In this document: piece after piece, positions 6,773 through 11,268 of the stretch
Layout: each line of letters opens with the position of its first letter
Position numbering within the stretch: position 1 is the first letter of the stretch
DNA from: SVQP01 sp045587385
GTDB taxonomy: Bacteria; Bacillota; Clostridia; Oscillospirales; CAG-272
Reading direction: 5' to 3'
Assembly: GCA_045587385.1 (NCBI GenBank)
Contig: JAZNCE010000133.1
Coordinates: 1-11,268 of the forward strand
Length of the DNA stretch: 11,268 bases
Program-made: the position numbers and the translations under genes
The notes under the pieces: generated by a model
Told to the model about the DNA's origin: nothing
What the model saw: the letters and a program-made list of their open reading frames with translations, nothing else
Database searches by the model: none

Positions 6773-7714
6773 TCAGATTTCAGGCTCTGCAGTTGTGATC
6801 CAGCTCTCAAGCTGCTCACGGAACGGAAAGCCCGTATTGCCGCCCAGCATGGTAGCGGATAGCGAGCCGCAACCGTTACCGCGCTTGATGCATTCCTCAA
6901 TCGGCATGCCGCTGACAAAGCCGTACACAAAGCCCGCGTTAAAGGAGTCGCCCGCGCCCGTGGTATCCATGACCTTGACCTTGTAGGTAGGTGCCTTGTA
7001 TACCTTGCCGTCCTTGACTGCAAGCGCGCCCTTCTTGCCCAGCTTAATGACCGCCATGCCCGCTTTCTCCGCCAGCTTGCGTGCACCCTCTTCGACGTCC
7101 TCGCAGCGCGTGTAATGCATGCACTCGGTCTCGTTCATAAACAGCACGTCGATCATGGGCAACAGATCGTAAATGCCCTCGTACCACACGCCCGTGGTAT
7201 CCCAGCCCACGTCAAAGGAAACCGTCACGTTGCCAAGCGCGTGAATTTTGGTCAGCACGTCAAGGTATTCGTCGTGATTGGTCAATCCCTCGTAGCCCGT
7301 CACGTGCACGTGCTTTGCATATTGCAGCTGCTCAAGATCCATATACTTGAGCGAAATGCCCTCGTTGGTGCCGCGATAGGTCAAAAAGCAGCGATCCTTT
7401 TGGGTGGTAAAGCTGATGGAAATGCCGGTCTTTTTGGTGTCGCTGTCCAAAAGCAGGCTGTCATCCACGCCAAGCTCACGAAACAGATTGCGGATGTACG
7501 TGCCGTACATATCCTTGCCGATACTGCCCTGGAACACGGGCGTCAAGCCCAGCTTTGCAAGCCCCAGGGTAAAGAGCGCAGCACCGCCGCCCACAAAGGT
7601 TTCCATAACGGGAACGTCCACCTCCGAGCCAAACGGAGGCAAGCTTTCCACACCCGGTACCACCAGGTCGATGTTCACGTCACCGTATACGTAAACGTCC
7701 CATTTTTTCTGCAT
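6773..7714 (-). CDS. PfkB/ribokinase-family carbohydrate kinase
   Basis: The 313-residue cytosolic kinase transfers phosphate from ATP to a sugar or related alcohol. It carries the family's N-terminal substrate region (YGDVNID, 10-16), signature 1 (GGGAALFTLGLAKLG, 42-56), the NETE motif (194-197) and signature 2 (DTTGAGDSFNAGF, from 250) with catalytic D256. Length is normal for the family. Substrate (fructose, ribose, a ketohexose or other) cannot be told from these motifs. It is the first gene of the operon, 37 bases before the GH4 gene, under the promoter at 7762-7790. The ATG at 7714 is preferred because the AGGAG site is nine bases upstream; the ATG at 7720 would be only three bases from it. 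Confidence 0.93.
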   Translation of the reverse strand: MQKKWDVYVYGDVNIDLVVPGVESLPPFGSEVDVPVMETFVGGGAALFTLGLAKLGLTPVFQGSIGKDMYGTYIRNLFRELGVDDSLLLDSDTKKTGISISFTTQKDRCFLTYRGTNEGISLKYMDLEQLQYAKHVHVTGYEGLTNHDEYLDVLTKIHALGNVTVSFDVGWDTTGVWYEGIYDLLPMIDVLFMNETECMHYTRCEDVEEGARKLAEKAGMAVIKLGKKGALAVKDGKVYKAPTYKVKVMDTTGAGDSFNAGFVYGFVSGMPIEECIKRGNGCGSLSATMLGGNTGFPFREQLESWITTAEPEI

Positions 7715-7744
7715 ATGCATATTCTCCTTTACGGATCATTCGTA

Positions 7745-7760
7745 ATTTGTTCTAACAAAT
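7745..7760. promoter_or_regulatory. Perfect 16-bp palindromic operator candidate
   Basis: ATTTGTTCTAACAAAT is an exact seven-base inverted repeat around CT. It lies directly downstream of the operon's -10 box, covering the expected transcription start, where a bound repressor would block initiation. The TTTGTT-nn-AACAAA pattern resembles operators of ROK-family sugar repressors such as XylR; that match is from memory. No regulator gene is in the window. A second 11-bp palindrome, TCAAC-T-GTTGA (7787-7797), overlaps the -35 box. Confidence 0.55.
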
Positions 7761-7761
7761 C

Positions 7762-7790
7762 ATTATAATATATTTTGCGTATTTTTTCAA
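7762..7790 (-). promoter_or_regulatory. Sigma-A type promoter of the sugar operon
   Basis: On the minus strand TTGAAA (7790-7785), a 17-base spacer and TATAAT (7767-7762) form a near-consensus housekeeping promoter. The expected start is near 7754, giving a leader of about 40 bases before the kinase gene, with AAAGGAG at 7730-7724. Confidence 0.85.
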
Positions 7791-7868
7791 CTGTTGAGAT
7801 TGACAATTTTCAAAATAGTAACATCTGTCGCATTGTTTATCAAAACCAAAGGAAATAGCGACGGGCAC

Positions 7869-7897
7869 TTGATTTGCACGGGATCTTGTGATATAAT
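7869..7897 (+). promoter_or_regulatory. Promoter of the divergent kinase gene
   Basis: TTGATT (7869-7874), a 17-base spacer and TATAAT (7892-7897) with the extended TG (7889-7890) lie about 30 bases before the AAAGGAGGG ribosome binding site (7911-7919). The leader would be short (about 20-25 bases). It is divergent from the sugar-operon promoter, with about 78 bases between the two -35 boxes. Confidence 0.75.
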
Positions 7898-7926
7898 GAG
7901 TCAAACGAAAAAAGGAGGGCTTGATC

Positions 7927-9009
7927 ATGCAAACCGTAAACGAATACGCCAAGACCCGCGCACTGCTGACAAGCCATTATCATGCCTATCCCGCATTGCA
8001 GGCGGAAGACGTTTTCAAGCTCCTGTTTCACAGCGCGTTTGGCTGTGACCACTTGGTTTCCGACGAGCGGGCTGCGCTGCGCTATATACAAAGCGAATAC
8101 GCCTCCCTGCCCCCATCCGCACCCGCTTGCACAGAGCCCCTGGACGGTGCGTACAGCCGCGTGCATTTAGGCGTGCTGCAAGAGGGCTTGCACCCCGGGA
8201 CGCTTGCAAGGCTGTTTGTCCTTTCGGCAAAGCCCGAGCCGAACGGCAGCGCAAGCCTTGTGCAAAAGCTCGCGGTAGTACAAGACATGATCGAACGGGG
8301 AGAGCTGCCGCTTGACCCTGCAGCCTTTGCCCAAAAGCTGGACGCCTGGCGCGCGCAAGGCTTCCCTGCCGTGCATCATTCTGAAATTTTCCGCAAAGCG
8401 TATCATCCCGCATATCGCGTCATTGCAAACAGGTACGCCGAGCTCTTGCCGATACTGACCGCCATTGATAAGCAGTTGGCACGCGGCAGCGCAACCGTTG
8501 CCGTTGAGGGCGGCAGCGCAAGCGGAAAATCCACGCTGGCGGATACCCTGCAGCAGATTTACAACTGCACCGTATTGCACACCGACGATTTCTTCCTGCG
8601 CCCCGAGCAGCGCACGCCCGAGCGGCTTGCAGAGATCGGCGGCAACCTTGACAGAGAACGGTTTACGGACGAGATCGTGCGCCCCTTGACACACGGCGAT
8701 CCCATACGCTACCGACGCTTTGACTGCATGACGCAAACGCTGACAGAGCCAATCACGGTGCAAAGACATGCGCTGACCGTCATTGAGGGCGCATATTCCC
8801 TGCACCCGTATTTCGGCAAGTATTATGACCTCGCCATTTTCTTGGATATTGATCCCGAAACGCAAAAAAAGCGCATCGAGGTGCGCAATTTCCCCATGCT
8901 GGCAAGACGGTTCTTTGACGAGTGGATTCCCATGGAAAACGCATACTTTGCGGCAATGGATATCAAAACCCGCGCGAATCTGATCGTGCCCGTCGTGAAG
9001 ACCGTTTGA
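7927..9009 (+). CDS. Uridine-kinase-like P-loop protein with 180-residue N-terminal domain
   Basis: The 360-residue protein has two parts. Residues about 188-360 look like the phosphoribulokinase/uridine kinase family: Walker A GGSASGKST (195-203), HTDDFF (D220, D221 as likely catalytic or metal residues) and a conserved VIEGAYS strand further on. Residues 1-180 form a separate domain with conserved-looking His patches (HSAFGCDHLVSDE, 35-47; AVHHSEIFRKAYHPAYR, 148-164). I recall similar N-terminal domains in clostridial proteins annotated loosely as uridine kinases; their function is not established. True uridine kinases are about 210 residues, so this one probably acts on another substrate or does a second step. 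The ATG at 7927 lies eight bases after GGAGG; the in-frame TTG at 7921 is too close to it. The gene is GC-rich like the divergent operon. Confidence 0.9.
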   Translation: MQTVNEYAKTRALLTSHYHAYPALQAEDVFKLLFHSAFGCDHLVSDERAALRYIQSEYASLPPSAPACTEPLDGAYSRVHLGVLQEGLHPGTLARLFVLSAKPEPNGSASLVQKLAVVQDMIERGELPLDPAAFAQKLDAWRAQGFPAVHHSEIFRKAYHPAYRVIANRYAELLPILTAIDKQLARGSATVAVEGGSASGKSTLADTLQQIYNCTVLHTDDFFLRPEQRTPERLAEIGGNLDRERFTDEIVRPLTHGDPIRYRRFDCMTQTLTEPITVQRHALTVIEGAYSLHPYFGKYYDLAIFLDIDPETQKKRIEVRNFPMLARRFFDEWIPMENAYFAAMDIKTRANLIVPVVKTV

Positions 9010-9022
9010 TCTCGCAAAACCC

Positions 9023-9252
9023 ATGAACCCGAACGATGGTTCGGGGCTGTATGGAAGTAAAGGCGGGGCGGGACATTATACTGGAGGAATCAATTATGGT
9101 GGACGAGCCGGAGGGCACATCCGTTTTTATAATGCTCCATCCACGGCAGGTGCTAAAAAACTTCTGTTCCTAATTATGTTAAAACTCTCAAGAAAAAGGA
9201 TAAAATACCGTTAGTTTTTATTGGCGTTAACGGGAAGAAAGGATGGTGGTGA
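9023..9252 (+). pseudogene. Frame-broken gene end, Gly-rich, coupled to the next lipoprotein
   Basis: One frame reads a Gly-rich segment (YGSKGGAGHYTGGINYGG, then HIRFYNAPSTAGAKK) up to a run of six A at about 9155-9160. The neighbouring frame then continues SVPNYVKTLKKKDKIPLV and FIGVNGKKGWW to the TGA at 9250-9252. One extra A in the run would join both parts into a single continuous end. The stop overlaps the GTG start of the next gene as GTGA, the usual sign of translational coupling, which argues that this was or is a real gene. No clear start with its own ribosome binding site was found, and no family is recognised. It may be a truncated 3' end, a decayed gene, or an intact gene with a sequencing indel. 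Confidence 0.4.
9028..9045 (+). terminator. Hairpin after the kinase gene, weak terminator candidate
   Basis: CCCGAAC-GATG-GTTCGGG is a perfect seven-base-pair hairpin 18 bases past the stop codon at 9007-9009. No T run follows, so it is not a textbook Rho-independent terminator. It may protect the mRNA end or attenuate readthrough. Confidence 0.3.
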
Positions 9253-9695
9253 CTTTGATCAAAATTCGATATGTGTTTATAGTCTCATTCATTTGTTGTA
9301 TTTGTCTGGTTTTTTCGGGTTGTTTTTACGGGAATGCTTCTGTAAGAGATGCGGAAAAACAACTGGTAAATGATGAGGCTATATTTGAAGATGTGTCGGG
9401 AACATACCAAATTGCGTTTCATACGGTTTTGTACAACGGTGATACGTATGCTCGTGGCGGTACTTGGTATATGAAAAATGAAAAAACAAAGATCTTCACT
9501 TTTGTTTTTGGCCCTGAGGCCGGATCCTTGTTGATTCTATCCAATGATACGCATATTGCCAGTATGGATTGGTACTACACCGATGAAGGACATTTCGTTG
9601 TTTCCGGAATAAGTGCTCTTTCCGGTACGGATTTGGATGAAAGCCTAAGACCATTTGCTGATCAAACATATGTGTTTAAGCAATGTGGGGAGTAA
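9249..9695 (+). CDS. Small predicted lipoprotein, 148 residues
   Basis: The product starts with a basic residue cluster and a hydrophobic span (about 8-23), ending in the lipobox VFSGC with C25 as the lipidated residue. It should be anchored outside the membrane. The mature part (about 125 residues) is probably beta-rich (YQIAFHTVLYNGDTYARGG, TWYMKNEKTKIFTFVFG, ILSNDTHIASMDWYYTD). I recognise no family. The GTG at 9249 is chosen because AAAGGA lies six bases upstream and the GTG overlaps the upstream frame's stop (GTGA). ATG 9243 and GTG 9246 are in frame but too near the binding site. The gene is AT-rich compared with 7927-9009. Its size and coupling would suit an accessory or immunity-type partner of the broken upstream gene, but nothing proves that. 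Confidence 0.8.
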   Translation: MTLIKIRYVFIVSFICCICLVFSGCFYGNASVRDAEKQLVNDEAIFEDVSGTYQIAFHTVLYNGDTYARGGTWYMKNEKTKIFTFVFGPEAGSLLILSNDTHIASMDWYYTDEGHFVVSGISALSGTDLDESLRPFADQTYVFKQCGE

Positions 9696-9754
9696 TCTGG
9701 TGTTAAATATTAAGCTATTAATAACTGATGGTGCCCATAGGACTTACAGTTCAC

Positions 9755-9786
9755 AATAGAAATCACAAAAAAGGAGAACCATTATG
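9755..9786 (+). promoter_or_regulatory. Leader block shared with the gene at 10906 (copy 1)
   Basis: AATAGAAATCAC, then an A-rich gap, AAAGGAGAAC and CATTATG precede the LRR lipoprotein gene. The block matches 10878-10908 except for four substitutions and one indel, and GTTCACAA occurs in both upstream regions. It includes the ribosome binding site. This suggests the two lipoprotein genes share ancestry or expression control. I could not define -35/-10 boxes with confidence. Confidence 0.55.
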
Positions 9787-10746
9787 AAGAAATTAATTGT
9801 ACTTACCCTCTCCCTGCTCCTGACACTTTCTCTATTTTCTGCATGCGCCGAGCAACGCTATCCGGATGCCAATCCTGTCACCGATTTTGAATATGAAATC
9901 AACGACAAGGGCGGAATTACAATTACAAAATATATCGGAGAAACCGAGCAGGTCGTGATCCCACAGCAGATTGAAGATAAAGACGTGCTGATCATTGGTC
10001 AATCTGCATTTTCCGAAACTGCAATCACCTCTGTGATTATGCCTGACACCGTGATTTATATCCTTCCTTGGGCATTTGTAAACTGCAACAATCTGGAAAC
10101 CGTTCAAATTAGTGCATCGTTACAAGTCATCGGAATGAATGCTTTCCAAAATTGTACAGCACTTGAAACGATCGATCTTTCCAAGGCAACAATTATGGAG
10201 TCGATTGAGGATGATGCATTCAACGGTTGCCTTAACTTGTGCAAAATCACGTTCAGCGACAGCATTGTCCGCATCGGTAAAAATGCATTTTTCCAGTGCG
10301 AGTCGCTGGAACAAATCATCCTGCCTCAAAATCTTCAGGAAATCGGTGAATCTGCTTTTTGCGCTTGCACAGGTGCCAAGAGAATTTGGATTCCCAAAAC
10401 AGTTGAAAAATGGGGATATCTTCCCTTTGCCGGTGCAACTTCTCTTGAAAAAATAGTTTTTGAAGACGGGATAAAAGAGATAGGCGCCGAGGCTTTGTGT
10501 TCCGGCGGTGTGTTGCGCGCAGTCACCATTCCCGCAAGCGTTGAGATTCTGTCCTCCGGTGCTTTTATGGAATGTCGCAATCTCAAAGCGGTATATTTCG
10601 AAGGACCGGCTCCCAAAATGAGCAACGAAAAATTCTACGGTTTTGTCTCCCCCGAGCAAGACGTGAAAATCTATTATGATCCTGCTATGCCCGGATGGGA
10701 TACAACGCCGTTACAAGAGATTTATACGTTAATACCAGTATCATGA
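9784..10746 (+). CDS. BspA-like leucine-rich-repeat lipoprotein
   Basis: The 320-residue protein has a classic lipoprotein signal (MKKLIVLTLSLLLTLSLF, lipobox LFSAC, C21), so it is probably anchored to the outer face of the membrane. From about residue 50 to 290 it is built of roughly nine LRR_5/BspA repeats of 22-24 residues with the pattern I-G-x-x-A-F-x-x-C-x-x-L-x-x-I-x-L-P (e.g. IGMNAFQNCTALETIDL, IGKNAFFQCESLEQIIL, IGESAFCACTGAKRIWI). The tail (KIYYDPAMPGWDT) matches the usual end of such proteins. Members often mediate adhesion or protein binding in host-associated Clostridia and oral bacteria; the ligand here is unknown. AAAGGAG lies seven bases before the ATG. It is flanked by two other lipoprotein genes on the same strand with gaps of 88 and 159 bases. 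Confidence 0.9.
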   Translation: MKKLIVLTLSLLLTLSLFSACAEQRYPDANPVTDFEYEINDKGGITITKYIGETEQVVIPQQIEDKDVLIIGQSAFSETAITSVIMPDTVIYILPWAFVNCNNLETVQISASLQVIGMNAFQNCTALETIDLSKATIMESIEDDAFNGCLNLCKITFSDSIVRIGKNAFFQCESLEQIILPQNLQEIGESAFCACTGAKRIWIPKTVEKWGYLPFAGATSLEKIVFEDGIKEIGAEALCSGGVLRAVTIPASVEILSSGAFMECRNLKAVYFEGPAPKMSNEKFYGFVSPEQDVKIYYDPAMPGWDTTPLQEIYTLIPVS

Positions 10747-10877
10747 ATTTTTCTCTGCCTTATTTATGATCTTGTAAACTGGTGGAGACGAAAGGCGAAA
10801 AAATCGGGATGATTTTCTTCTAAAATAAAGAAAAAACCTTACTAATCCGTTCACAATTCGTTTGGAATTTTGAACGT

Positions 10878-10908
10878 AATAGAAACCACCCAAAGGAGAA
10901 CTATTATG
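10878..10908 (+). promoter_or_regulatory. Leader block shared with the gene at 9784 (copy 2)
   Basis: AATAGAAACCACC, AAAGGAGAAC and TATTATG precede the third lipoprotein gene and match the leader at 9755-9786 with four substitutions and one indel. Upstream (10747-10877) I see only AT-rich sequence with a weak AAAATC-GGGAT-GATTTT foldback near 10798-10813, which may be a poor terminator for the LRR gene. Confidence 0.55.
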
Positions 10909-11268
10909 AAAAAGTTTTTCGCAACCGCACTTATCTTATTCATGACCGCTTCCGTACTTCAAGCATGCTCAGAAATTCCGAACAAACAGGGATCTGACAC
11001 CGAAGCAATCACATCGCTGTTCCAAGAAGATGACTTCTCGCCGGTCTACAGCTATCATGCACAGATGCTGGATGATCCTGCGGACAAGTACGATCTGATG
11101 ATAGCACGCGAGAATTCGGTCTCCCGAAGGGGAGAGATCAGAATCGTTCCTTGGAACCGCTACATTGCCATTGAGGGTGATATGGGATTTCGATGCGGCC
11201 AGGTCGTGGAAGACGAGGCGTGGCTGATTCGCCCGAATTCTGGGTGGTGCAGCAGTATCCGGATAGAG
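10906..11268 (+). CDS. Predicted lipoprotein, 3' end outside the window
   Basis: The first 121 codons encode a lipoprotein signal (MKKFFATALILFMTASVL, lipobox LQAC, C21) and a mature part of unrecognised family (YDLMIARENSVSRRGEIRIV, PWNRYIAIEGDMG). AAAGGAG lies seven bases before the ATG within the leader shared with the LRR gene. From about 11225 the frame starting GAT TCG CCC reads more like protein (DSPEFWVVQQYPD) than the frame in use, which becomes Cys/Ser/Arg-rich. One missing base in CTGAT near 11222-11227 would explain this. The gene may therefore be frame-broken at its right end, or the read carries an indel; the window stops too soon to decide. Confidence 0.82.
   Translation, partial: MKKFFATALILFMTASVLQACSEIPNKQGSDTEAITSLFQEDDFSPVYSYHAQMLDDPADKYDLMIARENSVSRRGEIRIVPWNRYIAIEGDMGFRCGQVVEDEAWLIRPNSGWCSSIRIE

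Noticed and set aside
5341..6798. Long plus-strand open frame (485 codons) opposite the GH4 gene
   Set aside because: It mirrors a clear GH4 coding sequence, has biased His/Leu composition and no ribosome binding site or promoter.
7800..7828. TTGACA box on the plus strand
   Set aside because: No acceptable -10 box lies 16-18 bases downstream (ATCTGT), and a better promoter for the plus-strand gene is at 7869-7897.
8167..9024. Minus-strand open frame opposite the uridine-kinase-like gene
   Set aside because: The plus strand has an unmistakable Walker A motif, a strong ribosome binding site and a promoter; the reverse frame has none of these.
9096..9173. A 25-codon frame beginning ATGGTGGACGAG with GGAGG eight bases upstream
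   Set aside because: The binding site is good, but the product is very short with no recognisable feature, and it lies inside a better-supported broken frame that is coupled to the downstream gene.
1..11268. CRISPR array, phage or transposase genes, restriction or toxin-antitoxin systems
   Set aside because: There are no regularly spaced direct repeats and no product with such motifs on either strand.

Overview
The window looks like chromosomal DNA of a gut-type Clostridia member (Oscillospirales/Christensenellales-like, Bacillota). The reasons are strong AGGAGG-type ribosome binding sites, TTGAnn/TATAAT promoters, short GC-rich palindromic intergenic repeats of a kind common in such genomes, BspA-like leucine-rich-repeat lipoproteins, and a sigma factor with a long C-terminal extension. 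No rRNA, tRNA, CRISPR array, transposase or phage gene was seen. The genus cannot be fixed from the sequence alone.

Layout. (1) 1-520: no intact gene; a hairpin-rich repeat (201-252) and the possible frame-broken tail of a plus-strand gene ending at a terminator (490-520). (2) 537-1977, minus strand: an AT-rich gene for an ECF-type sigma factor (568-1854) with a roughly 270-residue C-terminal extension, its own extended -10 promoter and its own terminator. (3) 1978-2301: no gene; two palindromic elements, one with perfect 27-bp arms around two inner hairpins. (4) 2302-7790, minus strand: a tightly packed five-gene operon read right to left: PfkB-family sugar kinase, GH4 NAD/Mn-dependent phospho-glycosidase, an unrecognised 533-residue protein, an unrecognised 177-residue protein, and a PHP-fold metallohydrolase. 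A near-consensus promoter sits in front, with a perfect 16-bp palindrome over the expected transcription start. (5) 7869-9009, plus strand, divergent: a kinase with a uridine-kinase-like P-loop domain behind a 180-residue N-terminal domain. (6) 9023-11268, plus strand: a short frame-broken gene end overlapping a small lipoprotein, then a BspA-like LRR lipoprotein, then the start of a third lipoprotein that leaves the window.

How the genes may work together. The operon has the pieces of an intracellular carbohydrate route: a kinase makes a sugar phosphate, GH4 cleaves phosphorylated glycosides by an oxidation/elimination/reduction mechanism, and the PHP protein could be a phosphoesterase. None of the five proteins has a signal peptide, so the route appears cytosolic. 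No transporter or PTS component is present, so the substrate is unknown. The GH4 enzyme carries C-D-A-P where beta-specific relatives have C-N-V-P, and the 533- and 177-residue proteins have no function I can name. This makes the operon the best candidate for an undescribed pathway.

Three places (about 382, 9160 and 11225) look like single-base losses inside reading frames; they may be real decay or residual sequencing indels.
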